From the NCBI RefSeq assembly GCF_000021305.1, contig NC_011772.1, forward strand, positions 2,208,001 through 2,272,000: a stretch of 64,000 nt of DNA. The letters are read 5' to 3'. Below are positions 25,480 to 34,066 of this stretch, piece after piece. Each line of letters begins with the position of its first letter. The stretch's first letter is position 1. The notes beneath the pieces are model-generated. The model was not told the origin of the DNA. It did no database searches and saw only the letters and a program-made list of their open reading frames with translations. The stretch comes from Bacillus cereus G9842. Its GTDB lineage: Bacteria; Bacillota; Bacilli; Bacillales; Bacillaceae_G. Made by a program: the position numbers and the translations under genes.

Positions 25480-26400
25480 ATGCTATCTATAGAAAAAGCT
25501 ACAATTTTAGATGCTGAGAAATTAACAGAAATAATGAAAAGAACATTTGATGCAGAAGCAAAACAATGGCTATACGGCCAAGATAATGTCATTGATTATA
25601 ACATTCAACCGCCAGGATATTCTTCAGTTGAAATGATGGAATATTCCATTGAAGAATTGGATTCTTTCAAAGTTGTCATGGATAAAGAAATAATCGGAGG
25701 GATAATAGTTACGATTTCTGGTAAGTCGTACGGTCGAATTGATCGTATTTTTGTAGATCCTGTTTATCAAGGAAAAGGAATTGGATCACATGTTATGAAA
25801 TTAATAGAAAAGGAATATCCGAACATAAAGATTTGGGATCTCGAAACATCTAGTAGACAAATTAACAATCATCACTTTTATAAAAAGATAGGTTACCAAA
25901 TGATTTTTGAATCGGAAGATGAGTATTGTTACGTGAAAAGAATAAAAACAAGCTCAAACAAAGAGAGTGTAGTTACAAATAAAGATATGAAAAATAGTCA
26001 ATACGAAAACTGTAATTTAGCAAATACAGAGTATTATCAAGTGAATTTAAAAAACAGTTCATTTGTTGGTAGCAATATAATGAATACGAATATGAGTAAT
26101 TGTAATGTAAGTCAATCAAAGTTTAGAAATATAAATTTTAGAAGGTCATCATATGCAGATTTAAATCTTTCTGGCAGTAAATTTAATTTGGTGACTTTAG
26201 GTGGAGTACAATTTAAAAATACAAGTCTCGGAGATGAGAAGGAACCTATTGTATTCGATAAATGTGATTTGGAAGGTAGCACCATAAGTAATAGTAATCT
26301 GAAAAATATTGAAATAGAAAATTGTGATATAGTCGGCATGAAACTAAATGGTATTCTGATTGAAAATTTGCTTAATTTATATAACAAGGTGAAAAGTTAA
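25480..26400 (+). CDS. GNAT acetyltransferase fused to a pentapeptide-repeat-like domain
   Basis: A 306-residue two-domain protein. Residues 1-155 are GNAT, with the acetyl-CoA site VDPVYQGKGIGSHVMKLI (about 95-112) and YKKIGYQMIF. Residues about 175-295 are a run of pentapeptide-like repeats such as CNLANTEYYQVNLKNSSF and NCNVSQSKFRNINF, with Asn/Phe/Leu at the stack positions expected for a right-handed beta-helix. Such helices often serve protein binding or gyrase protection. ATG 25480 is chosen because AAAGGG lies 9 nt upstream. The role of the fusion is unknown to me. Confidence 0.82.
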   Translation: MLSIEKATILDAEKLTEIMKRTFDAEAKQWLYGQDNVIDYNIQPPGYSSVEMMEYSIEELDSFKVVMDKEIIGGIIVTISGKSYGRIDRIFVDPVYQGKGIGSHVMKLIEKEYPNIKIWDLETSSRQINNHHFYKKIGYQMIFESEDEYCYVKRIKTSSNKESVVTNKDMKNSQYENCNLANTEYYQVNLKNSSFVGSNIMNTNMSNCNVSQSKFRNINFRRSSYADLNLSGSKFNLVTLGGVQFKNTSLGDEKEPIVFDKCDLEGSTISNSNLKNIEIENCDIVGMKLNGILIENLLNLYNKVKS

Positions 26401-26558
26401 CCATATCCATATAGTTGTTAATCTTTTAGGAAAATAAGTATTATATCGAAATAATTATGTGAAAATGACATAAAGAAATACGAGTGAGAAGGTCATTCAT
26501 ACACGTTTCTAGAATACACACAAACAAATATATTGTTATTTATATGGAGGAGAGAAAG

Positions 26559-27068
26559 ATGGGGATCAACGTTAGAGCAGTAGAAATAAAAGATGCTAGA
26601 GCAATTCATCGTATATGTATACAAGATGAAGTTTTACCGTATATGGTTTTCTTACCTAGCATGCGTGTAGACGCTATGGAAAATAGAATTCGAAATTTAG
26701 CACCAAATCAATTTGAATTTGTTGCAGAATATGATGGAGAAATTGTTGGGTTTGTAGGTTTAACACAAAGTCCGGGACGAAGATCTCATTCAGGCGATTT
26801 ATTCATTGGGGTCGATAGTGAATATCATAATAAAGGAATTGGGAAAGTACTTCTTACGAAGATGCTTGATCTGGCTGATAATTGGTTAATGTTAGAGAGA
26901 GTAGAACTAGGTGTGTTAGAAACGAATCCAAAAGCAAAAGCTTTATATGAAAAATTTGGATTTGTAGAAGAGGGAGTAAAGATAGGGAATTTGAAAGCTC
27001 AAGGAAAGTTTATTAATGAAATTATGATGAGTCGTTTTAGACCGGATGGTTTAATTGTACATAATTAA
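26559..27068 (+). CDS. GNAT-family N-acetyltransferase
   Basis: Acetyltransferase of 169 residues; start ATG 26559, with GGAGGAGA just upstream. The acetyl-CoA loop is VDSEYHNKGIGKVLLTKML (about residues 87-105), followed by VELGVLETNPKAKALYEKFG, typical of small-molecule or aminoglycoside-like GNAT enzymes. RRSHSGDLFIG precedes the CoA site. Acceptor unknown. Its end shares a terminator with the convergent EamA gene. Confidence 0.85.
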   Translation: MGINVRAVEIKDARAIHRICIQDEVLPYMVFLPSMRVDAMENRIRNLAPNQFEFVAEYDGEIVGFVGLTQSPGRRSHSGDLFIGVDSEYHNKGIGKVLLTKMLDLADNWLMLERVELGVLETNPKAKALYEKFGFVEEGVKIGNLKAQGKFINEIMMSRFRPDGLIVHN

Positions 27069-27072
27069 TAGT

Positions 27073-27106
27073 TAAAAGCATGACAGTATACTGTCATGCT
27101 TTTTTA
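27073..27106. terminator. Bidirectional terminator overlapping the EamA stop codon
   Basis: AAAAGCATGACAGT pairs perfectly with ACTGTCATGCTTTT. The TGA of the minus-strand EamA gene (27094-27096) lies inside the right arm. Confidence 0.85.
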
Positions 27107-27981
27107 TTAGAATTTGGCTGTAATAAAAATAATACTAAACCAATAAAAATAACGGTAATTCCTAGTCCTTGTTGTAAAGAAATGGTCTCATGTAATATAA
27201 AGTACGCTAGTATACAAGTTCCAATTGTTTCTCCTAAAATGCTCATGGAAATTAAAGTAGCACTCATCCATTTTAATAACCAATTAAAAATGGTTTGTCC
27301 TAAAATTGTAGCAATGAAAGCTAATCCAATAAAGCACAACCAAGTTTGTGTAGAATAATGGATGAAAGATTCTTGTTGCGTGAAAGCAAATATGCCAAGA
27401 AAGCCAGCACTACTTCCATAACTAATTACCGAATATGGTATAAGTGCCAAATCTTTACGAACGTGTTGGCTAATGAAAAAATAAGCAGTAATGATACCGG
27501 CAGCGATAAATGCTAAAATATCTCCATATAAAGCTGCTCCACTAATTTGGAAATCTTGCCAGCCAATAACGATACTACCTGAAATAGCGATGAGGCAACC
27601 AATAACCGCTCCTTTCGTAAATCTCTCCTTAAATAAAAAATAAACACCAATCATTGAGAACAAAGGTTGCAGCGTTACGATAACTGTAGAGCTTGCTACA
27701 GAAGTATATTGTAATGATTCAAACCAAAGTACATAATGTGCAGCTAAAAATAGCCCAGATATGGATCCGAATCCCCATTGTTTTTTCGTTAAAGTTTTTA
27801 GCTCATTTCGACTATTTTTATTAAATAGTAATAACGGTAACAGAATCAGTGTGGCAAAGAATAATCGGTAAAAAGCAATGATTGTAGCAGGAGCATCTGC
27901 CAATTTTACAAAAATTGCAGAAGTTGATAAGGCGAATACACCAAAAAATAAGATGCAATATGAAAGAATAGGTGATTTCAA
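27094..27981 (-). CDS. EamA-family (DMT) transporter
   Basis: Membrane transporter of 295 residues with ten hydrophobic helices in two EamA repeats (about 1-145 and 155-290), the usual architecture of metabolite exporters in this superfamily. TTG start at 27981 with GGAGGG 7 nt upstream. Divergent from the XRE-cupin regulator gene, 170 bases apart, which suggests that regulator controls it. Substrate unknown. Confidence 0.85.
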   Translation of the reverse strand: MKSPILSYCILFFGVFALSTSAIFVKLADAPATIIAFYRLFFATLILLPLLLFNKNSRNELKTLTKKQWGFGSISGLFLAAHYVLWFESLQYTSVASSTVIVTLQPLFSMIGVYFLFKERFTKGAVIGCLIAISGSIVIGWQDFQISGAALYGDILAFIAAGIITAYFFISQHVRKDLALIPYSVISYGSSAGFLGIFAFTQQESFIHYSTQTWLCFIGLAFIATILGQTIFNWLLKWMSATLISMSILGETIGTCILAYFILHETISLQQGLGITVIFIGLVLFLLQPNSNKKA

Positions 27982-28151
27982 AGTTTGTCCCTCCGATAGA
28001 ATGTTTATTATAATAAACTTAATACGATATAATGTACAAAAGTAAGTATATAAGTCCCAGAGATGATAGGGAAGGATTATTTGCCTTTGTTTAGTATGTC
28101 AGCACAAAGACAAAGAAACATGCATTATGATGGACGAAAGGAATTTTTACT

Positions 28152-28712
28152 ATGATACATGATAGGCTTGGACAAACGGTATTAAGTTACCGTAAGAAAA
28201 ATAACATGACAATTCGTGAATTCGCTGATTATGCAGGGATTAGTACATCGTTAATTAGCCAAATTGAAAGAGGGCATGCTAATCCTTCTTTAAATGTTTT
28301 GGAATTAATTGCAAAAGCATTAAATGTACCGCTGTTTACACTTTTTATTAACGAAATTGATACAGATTCGCTCATTTCTAAGAAAAAAGATCGAAAAAAA
28401 GTATATCGGGAAAACAATAATCACATTGTATATGATGTATTAACACCTGATTTTATGAAAGCACGTATTGAAATGCTAATGATGGATTTAAATAAACAAG
28501 CAAACACAACAGAAAGCCATTATTCCCATGAAGATAAGGAAGAGATTGCTGTTGTTATGAAAGGGGAAGTGTATGTGGAATTGGAGGGAAAAGAATATTT
28601 TTTAGAAGAAGGCGATGTTGTACGTATTCCACCGAATGTGAAGCATCGATTTTTGAATAAAAGTGATGAATCGAATCACATTTTATTTGTACTGACACCA
28701 TCTTTAGGGTGA
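28152..28712 (+). CDS. XRE-family regulator with C-terminal cupin domain
   Basis: Transcription factor of 186 residues: helix-turn-helix (about 11-65, MTIREFADYAGISTSLISQIERG) plus a cupin sensor (about 115-185, EEIAVVMKGEVYVELEGKEYFLEEGDVVRIP). This MerR-free layout is the SutR/PuuR type that senses small metabolites. ATG with AAAGGA upstream. Divergent from the EamA transporter. A bcr1 repeat begins 13 bases after its stop. Confidence 0.87.
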   Translation: MIHDRLGQTVLSYRKKNNMTIREFADYAGISTSLISQIERGHANPSLNVLELIAKALNVPLFTLFINEIDTDSLISKKKDRKKVYRENNNHIVYDVLTPDFMKARIEMLMMDLNKQANTTESHYSHEDKEEIAVVMKGEVYVELEGKEYFLEEGDVVRIPPNVKHRFLNKSDESNHILFVLTPSLG

Positions 28713-28725
28713 AAATATAGTGATT

Positions 28726-28848
28726 TTTATCCTGCATTAACGGGCAGTAAGACCTCCCTCAAAATTCAGCGAAAGTAAAGAAGTTAGGTGGGGGATTAAC
28801 TGCCCATAAATGCCCGATTGGTAAGGGCTGATTAAAGTTTCACTTTAT
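28726..28848 (+). repeat. bcr1-type repeat, full-length
   Basis: 123 bases from TTTATCC to CACTTTAT. It carries the CGGGCAGTAAGACC, AAGAAGTTAGGTGGGG and AAAGTTTCACTTTAT blocks shared with the other copies. It occupies nearly all the space between the XRE-cupin gene and the 28864 gene, whose ribosome binding site begins right after it. Confidence 0.85.
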
Positions 28849-28863
28849 TAGGGGAGATAGAAA

Positions 28864-29811
28864 ATGGAAAACAAAAGTATTTTAAAAGGCGGCCTTTCAA
28901 TTATTTCTCAATGCAAAAAAGAAACAAATGATATTTGGCATGCGCATTTTGGAGCAGCTGCAATTGCTAGTTATTTTTTTATGAAAGATAATAATATTAA
29001 TGAAGAAACAGCTCGTAATATGTATTCGCAAACAAGGATGATGCTGAACAAGAAAAAAATTGGTGAGATGATTGATGATAAAAAAGAAATAGATTTTCAA
29101 ATTGCGGAGAATATGATTATAAAATCTTTAGAACAAACGATTGATGAACTTCATTGGGTGGGGCATAACGTCATTTATGCGTCATTAAGTTTATTGGCTA
29201 TGAAAGAGCTACAAAAATGGGGCGATAATCAAGCAATTGAAGGGATTACTACTCTTATTTTATCATTTCGAAAAACAATTCCAGGTAGATCGTGGATTGG
29301 TTATACGACGAAAGAAGTAAAACAATTAAGTTTTGAAGATGAGATAAAAAGTGAATTGAGTAATCCAACACAAGTATCTCAGTTCATTTTAAATGAGTTA
29401 TCGAAATTTAATAGTATTTATCGAGCGGAATCGCATCATGATTTAATTGGGCATTTGCTTACTTACTCCCACGCAATTAATATAATGTACGATTTAGGGC
29501 ATATAGATATATTTCAACGAGGGATACGCCCGCTTTTAAAACTAGTATACGTACTACGAGCTAGCCAAAAGCTCAAGCTGAATACGGGAATAACTTTACA
29601 CTCACCTATAGATCGATTACCTTTAATTCAATCTAAACGTGCAAATATTTTACCAACTGAAAATATATTTTGGATAAAAGACTATAGTGAATTCGATTGG
29701 GATTTTGGTCATGTATTTAAATTCTCATATAGTTATTTTAATCATATAAAGAGAGCTCCAGATTATAAAGATATAACATTAGAAAAATTCCGGTATGTTA
29801 TTAATTCTTAA
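28864..29811 (+). CDS. Unrecognised helical protein with conserved-looking His residues
   Basis: I do not recognise this 315-residue protein. It is predicted soluble and mostly helical, with no signal peptide. Visible features: a WHAHFGAAAIASYFF segment (about residues 19-33), ELHWVGHNVIYASLSLLAM (about 96-114), ESHHDLIGHLLTYSHAIN (about 193-210), and a Trp/Phe-rich end (FWIKDYSEFDWDFGHVFKF). His residues repeat every 4-5 positions in three helices, which would suit an all-helical metal or cofactor site such as in di-iron or questin-oxidase-like folds; that is a guess. ATG with GGGGAG directly after a bcr1 element. Confidence 0.7.
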   Translation: MENKSILKGGLSIISQCKKETNDIWHAHFGAAAIASYFFMKDNNINEETARNMYSQTRMMLNKKKIGEMIDDKKEIDFQIAENMIIKSLEQTIDELHWVGHNVIYASLSLLAMKELQKWGDNQAIEGITTLILSFRKTIPGRSWIGYTTKEVKQLSFEDEIKSELSNPTQVSQFILNELSKFNSIYRAESHHDLIGHLLTYSHAINIMYDLGHIDIFQRGIRPLLKLVYVLRASQKLKLNTGITLHSPIDRLPLIQSKRANILPTENIFWIKDYSEFDWDFGHVFKFSYSYFNHIKRAPDYKDITLEKFRYVINS

Positions 29812-29980
29812 TGAACGTCAATAATCTGTAAGAGGGAGCTTAATCTAGTTTCTTTTTTGTTAGTAGTATATTATTTTTTCAAATTTGTAAGATTTTACAT
29901 GCGTATTTTACTTTTACTAATTATGTAAGTAGGCTATACTGAAATACATACATTTTATTTTTGGAGAGATGTAAAACGAC

Positions 29981-30130
29981 ATGGAACTAGCGAAATTAGA
30001 AAAAGTAATTGAAATAAAAAAAGAAGAACTTTTATATTTAGTATCGGATTATGGAATTCAACATGAAAAAGTATTGGCATTGAGTCAAGAACTAGACAAA
30101 TTAATCAATTACTTTATGTTTTTAAAATAA
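29981..30130 (+). CDS. Spo0E-family aspartyl-phosphate phosphatase
   Basis: A 49-residue protein that would dephosphorylate Spo0A~P and delay sporulation. It has the family pattern: an N-terminal helix with IEIKKEELLYL, a loop, and the diagnostic SQELDKLI (about residues 35-42) in which the S-x-x-x-D motif is intact. ATG at 29981; GGAGAG is about 13 nt upstream, so translation may be modest. It is too short for many gene callers. A terminator follows at 30132. Confidence 0.82.
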   Translation: MELAKLEKVIEIKKEELLYLVSDYGIQHEKVLALSQELDKLINYFMFLK

Positions 30131-30131
30131 A

Positions 30132-30173
30132 GAGAACTATGACGTGGTTTGTATATGTTATAGTTCTTTTTTA
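30132..30173 (+). terminator. Intrinsic terminator
   Basis: AGAACTAT pairs with ATAGTTCT and is followed by TTTTTATT, right after the Spo0E-like gene. Confidence 0.75.
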
Positions 30174-30307
30174 TTAGGTAATTTGAAAATATATTCAAAT
30201 ATATTGTCTAATTTCTTACAGAATGCGCAACTTGCTAGTCGAATATAAGGACTTTTGGTTATAATAAAAAGGAATTATTAATTGTATCGGTTAGGAGCGC
30301 AGCACAT

Positions 30308-31699
30308 ATGAAAACAGTTGTTGTTATCGGTGGAGGTATAACGGGACTTTCTACTATGTTTTATTTAGAAAAATTAAAAAAGGATTATAATATCGATTTA
30401 AATTTAATTCTTATTGAGAAAGAAGAGTATTTAGGTGGTAAAATCCATAGTGTGGAAGAAAAGGATTTCATTATGGAGTCAGGAGCGGATTCAATCGTTG
30501 CTCGTAATGAATATGTTATGCCACTTGTAAAAGATTTAAATTTAGAAGATGAAATGGTATATAATGAAACGGGTATTTCTTACATATATTCTGAAAACAT
30601 GTTACATCCGATTCCTTCTGATACTATATTTGGGATACCGATGAGCGCCCAGTCTTTGTTTAGCAGTACGCTAGTCTCAACGAAAGGGAAAATCGTAGCT
30701 TTAAAAGATTTCATAACGAAAAATAAAGAGTTTACGAAAGATACATCACTTGCTCTATTTTTAGAAAGTTTCTTAGGGAAAGAGTTAGTGGAAAGACAAA
30801 TTGCTCCTGTACTTTCAGGCGTATATTCTGGTAAATTGAATGAGCTTACAATGGCATCTACATTACCGTATTTACTGGATTATAAAAATAAGTATGGAAG
30901 TATTATTAAAGGTTTTGAAGAGAATAAAAAACAATTTCAATCAGCAGGAAATAAAAAATTCGTATCATTTAAAGGTGGACTATCTACGATAATTAATCGC
31001 TTAGAAGAAGTGCTTACTGAAACTGTCGTAAAAAAAGGTGCTATAACGACGGCTGTAAGTAAACAAGAAGATCGATATGAGATTTCTTTTGTAAATCATG
31101 AAACAATACAAGCTGATTATGTTGTTTTAGCAGCTCCGCATGATATAGCACAAACTTTATTACAGTCTAATGAGTTAAATGAGCAGTTTAATACATTTAA
31201 AAACTCATCTCTTATAAGTATTTACTTAGGATTTGACATACTAGATGAACAACTACCAGCTGACGGCACAGGGTTTATTGTAACGGAAAACAGTGATTTA
31301 CATTGTGATGCTTGTACATGGACAAGTCGAAAGTGGAAACATACATCCGGTAAACAAAAATTATTGGTAAGAATGTTTTATAAGAGCACCAATCCGGTAT
31401 ATGAAACAATCAAAAATTATAGTGAAGAAGAATTAGTACGAGTAGCTTTATATGATATTGAAAAGAGTCTCGGAATTAAAGGTGAACCAGAAGTAGTCGA
31501 AGTTACAAATTGGAAAGATTTAATGCCGAAATATCATTTAGAACATAATCAAGCGGTTCAAGCATTGCAAGAAAAAATGACGAATCTTTATCCAAATATA
31601 TATTTAGCTGGTGCCTCATATTATGGTGTCGGAATTGGTGCGTGTATTGGAAATGGAAAGAATATAGCCAATGAAATAATGGCTACATTAAATGAATAA
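30308..31699 (+). CDS. hemY: Protoporphyrinogen/coproporphyrinogen III oxidase (HemY type)
   Basis: FAD enzyme of heme synthesis that oxidises coproporphyrinogen III in Gram-positive bacteria. The 463 residues contain the dinucleotide motif VVVIGGGITGLS (about 3-14), the ExGADS segment MESGADSIVARN (about 57-68), LESFLGKELVERQIAPVLSGVYSG, and a C-terminal FAD contact AGASYYGVGIGACIGNGKNIA. ATG with AGGAG. It stands alone and not in a hemEHY cluster, so it may be a second copy in this genome; that cannot be checked here. A terminator follows. Confidence 0.9.
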   Translation: MKTVVVIGGGITGLSTMFYLEKLKKDYNIDLNLILIEKEEYLGGKIHSVEEKDFIMESGADSIVARNEYVMPLVKDLNLEDEMVYNETGISYIYSENMLHPIPSDTIFGIPMSAQSLFSSTLVSTKGKIVALKDFITKNKEFTKDTSLALFLESFLGKELVERQIAPVLSGVYSGKLNELTMASTLPYLLDYKNKYGSIIKGFEENKKQFQSAGNKKFVSFKGGLSTIINRLEEVLTETVVKKGAITTAVSKQEDRYEISFVNHETIQADYVVLAAPHDIAQTLLQSNELNEQFNTFKNSSLISIYLGFDILDEQLPADGTGFIVTENSDLHCDACTWTSRKWKHTSGKQKLLVRMFYKSTNPVYETIKNYSEEELVRVALYDIEKSLGIKGEPEVVEVTNWKDLMPKYHLEHNQAVQALQEKMTNLYPNIYLAGASYYGVGIGACIGNGKNIANEIMATLNE

Positions 31700-31713
31700 T
31701 ACTGTAGAATAAA

Positions 31714-31752
31714 TAAAAACTGTTCCTTCAGCAAAATGGAGGAACAGTTTTT
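31714..31752. terminator. Bidirectional intrinsic terminator
   Basis: AAAAACTGTTCC pairs with GGAACAGTTTTT around a short loop, between convergent genes. Confidence 0.85.
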
Positions 31753-31754
31753 AT

Positions 31755-32303
31755 TTATTTTATTTGAATGGAAATTGTATTGTTTTTTACATTGTTTTCT
31801 TTTATTGTTAATGTTATTTCTCCAGACTCTTTAAATGAATACGGTGATAGTTGATAAATATCTTTTATATCATGTTTTTCTTGTAACTTATTTATCGGTA
31901 TTGATACGATATTTGGCTCCCATGTTTCTTGTTTTCCTGAAGGATATTCTATAAGTATTACCGGATTTTTTAACTGCCTTGTTTTCCAAGAGACGAAATA
32001 TAGTTGAACTTCTGTATCTTTTTTTAATAATTCTTCGGAGAAATAACCGAATTCGCCTACATTACCGAAAATAGTGTAGTTTTGATTTTTAAATTTAATA
32101 TCTAAATAACTAGGTTGAAATGTTACTACATGATAAGTTCCATATGAAAGTGAGAGTATGGCAGCGATTAAAATACCGATTGAAAATGTCTTAAAGCTAT
32201 TGCCTTTAAAGCTAGTCATCATGAATGAGTTTGGTGTGAATTTTTTTGCGAATAAAAAAATAAGTAATATGAGTAAGAGGGATAAGCCGATGAATATATA
32301 CAT
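31755..32303 (-). CDS. Two-helix membrane protein of unknown function
   Basis: 182 residues starting at ATG 32303, with GGAGGTG about 12 nt upstream. Two hydrophobic helices (about 2-18 and 38-57) are separated by a short basic loop, and an extracytoplasmic beta-rich domain of about 120 residues follows with SWKTRQLKNPVILIEYPSGKQ. I do not recognise the family. Convergent with hemY. Confidence 0.6.
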   Translation of the reverse strand: MYIFIGLSLLLILLIFLFAKKFTPNSFMMTSFKGNSFKTFSIGILIAAILSLSYGTYHVVTFQPSYLDIKFKNQNYTIFGNVGEFGYFSEELLKKDTEVQLYFVSWKTRQLKNPVILIEYPSGKQETWEPNIVSIPINKLQEKHDIKDIYQLSPYSFKESGEITLTIKENNVKNNTISIQIK

Positions 32304-32613
32304 AGGAAATTTACACCTCCACAATAAAATAATATATTAACTATATTTTACCATAAATGTATGGAGTAGGTTGGTTGTTTAGAAGGAGAAAATGAAGAAA
32401 CAATTTCTTTACAGTTCTTGATAATTTAAAATTCGATTTATGGAAATTATAGCGTCATGTTTGAGGTGCAATCAGAAGGTATCTAATTCGTGTATATAGA
32501 ATTAAGAGAGAATGTGCCATTAGAAATGTTTGATTTATGGAACAATAAGGACTTTACTAATTATACATATTTTTTCTGATATAATGAATGAGTAGAGAGA
32601 AAGGAGTGATCCT
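32304..32613. other. Intergenic region
   Basis: AT-rich. A plus-strand frame ending at 32580 reads VYIELRENVPLEMFDLWNN without a good start or ribosome binding site; it could be a gene scrap but is too short to judge. The GNAT ribosome binding site lies at the right end. Confidence 0.4.
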
Positions 32614-33165
32614 ATGGCATTTCCTATATTAGAAACAGAACGCTTACGTTTAGTTGAAATAGAACAATCTTATTGTCAAAAAATATATGAAATCTTTTCA
32701 TTGGATGAAGTGACGTGTTACTACGGTATGAATTCTTTTACGGAGTTTGGACAAGCTTCACGTATGATCGAATCTTTTTCAAAAAATTACTTTGAGAAAA
32801 AGGCAATACGATGGGGAATTGTGTTAAAAGAAACGAACGTTTTAATAGGAACAATTGGACTAAACAATTTACAATTATGGAGTAAACGATCTGAGATTGG
32901 ATATGATCTGCATCCTCGCTATTGGGGAAATGGTTATGCTTCAGAAGCAGCTGGAGAAATTATTGATTATGGATTTAAAGATTTAGGTTTGTTTAGAATT
33001 GGAGCTATTACATATCCTGAAAATGTTACTTCTTGTAGAATGTTATCTAAAATTGGCTTCCAAAAGGAAGGGCTATTGCGCGGATATATTCATCAAGGAA
33101 ATAAGCAACACGATGCATTATTGTATTCTATAGTGCGAACTGATGTTGAGGACATAAATTTATAA
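32614..33165 (+). CDS. RimJ/RimL-type GNAT acetyltransferase
   Basis: 183 residues with the RimJ/RimL pattern: N-terminal ILETERLRLVEIE, the central IGYDLHPRYWGNGYASEA with the acetyl-CoA loop (about residues 93-110), and C-terminal NVTSCRMLSKIGFQKEGLLRG. These enzymes acetylate N-terminal amino groups of proteins or small amines; which one is unknown. ATG with AAAGGAG. Terminator follows. Confidence 0.88.
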   Translation: MAFPILETERLRLVEIEQSYCQKIYEIFSLDEVTCYYGMNSFTEFGQASRMIESFSKNYFEKKAIRWGIVLKETNVLIGTIGLNNLQLWSKRSEIGYDLHPRYWGNGYASEAAGEIIDYGFKDLGLFRIGAITYPENVTSCRMLSKIGFQKEGLLRGYIHQGNKQHDALLYSIVRTDVEDINL

Positions 33166-33167
33166 TA

Positions 33168-33201
33168 AAAAAACCTCTTAATTAAAAGAGGTTTTTTTTA
33201 T
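33168..33201. terminator. Bidirectional intrinsic terminator
   Basis: AAAAAACCTCTT pairs with AAGAGGTTTTTT over a short AT loop. Confidence 0.85.
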
Positions 33202-33207
33202 TATAAA

Positions 33208-33393
33208 TTAACCTAATTTAGGTAATAAACGTTCTCCGCTTTTCATGCTACTTTTACATAAAGGGCATTTAGGCTCTTCTTCAAATGAAAAGTTCTTTCT
33301 CATCCATCCTAAACAATCCTCTGATTCACATTCCCAAACAGGGGTTTGTTCTGGTGGTACTTCTGCTACATCGTTCTTTCGATTGCGATACAT
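33208..33393 (-). CDS. YdjO-like cold-inducible small zinc-ribbon protein
   Basis: 61 residues. Four Cys in C-x(4)-C and C-x(2)-C pairs (WECESEDCLGW and CPLCKSS) form a likely zinc ribbon. The length, the opening MYRNRKND and the WMRKNF centre match YdjO of Bacillus. ATG with AGGAGTGG. It follows a cold-shock gene on the same strand with a terminator between them, so cold induction is plausible but the two need not be one transcript. Confidence 0.8.
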   Translation of the reverse strand: MYRNRKNDVAEVPPEQTPVWECESEDCLGWMRKNFSFEEEPKCPLCKSSMKSGERLLPKLG

Positions 33394-33433
33394 GTAACCA
33401 CTCCTTTTATGTAAAAAATTTTAGTTATATATT

Positions 33434-33471
33434 AAAAAGGTTGTTAACCTTGCTGGTAACAACCTTTTTAT
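33434..33471. terminator. Intrinsic terminator of the cold-shock gene
   Basis: AAAAAGGTTGTTA pairs with TAACAACCTTTTT, between the cold-shock gene and the YdjO-like gene. Confidence 0.85.
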
Positions 33472-33479
33472 TGTTTGAA

Positions 33480-33683
33480 TTATAGCTTTACAACGTTTTT
33501 AGCTTGAGGTCCGCGGTTACCTTCTTCAACTTCGAAGCTAACTTCTTGACCTTCGTCAAGAGACTTGAAGCCGTCGCCAGTGATAGCTGAGAAGTGAACG
33601 AATACGTCGTTACCGTCTGCAACTTCGATGAAACCGAAACCTTTTTCGCTGTTAAACCATTTTACTTTACCTGTTAATGTCAT
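33480..33683 (-). CDS. Cold-shock protein (CspA/CspB family)
   Basis: RNA chaperone of 67 residues, a single OB-fold domain with RNP-1 KGFGFIE and RNP-2 DVFVHFS intact. ATG 33683 with GGAGG 7 nt upstream. A promoter-like pair (TTAACA at 33825-33830 and TATTAT at 33803-33808 on the minus strand, spacing 16) would give a 5' leader of about 110 bases, as in many csp mRNAs where the leader folds differently at low temperature. Confidence 0.95.
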   Translation of the reverse strand: MTLTGKVKWFNSEKGFGFIEVADGNDVFVHFSAITGDGFKSLDEGQEVSFEVEEGNRGPQAKNVVKL

Positions 33684-34066
33684 GGTAATGCCTCCTAAAA
33701 GTAGAAAAATTACAATATGATCGGCCTTATTTGAATGAAAATAAAATTTCACATATTATCAAAAACCCATAAGGAGTACAAACTGTCCCTGATTGATACT
33801 TGATAATATGCAAAGAAAATATAGTGTTAAATTGACCTTAATTACTATCTTACAACAAATGGTGGGAAATAGCAAGTGCTGGTAATACCACTGAGTAATC
33901 TGGGTGATAATAGTAAAGGCACAAAGGCACCTCTTTTATTTATATATTATTCCTAATTTGGATTTATTCCAAACAAAAATCATTTATATGAAAAAATAAG
34001 TTTAAATAAAAGGCTAAATATTATTTTAATATTGCTGATGAGTACCATAATTAGGAGGATAGAATA
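33684..34066. other. Intergenic region: cold-shock leader and divergent promoter area
   Basis: The left part is the long csp leader on the minus strand. The right part (33850-34066) is AT-rich and leads into the CPBP gene. No gene is recognised. Confidence 0.5.
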
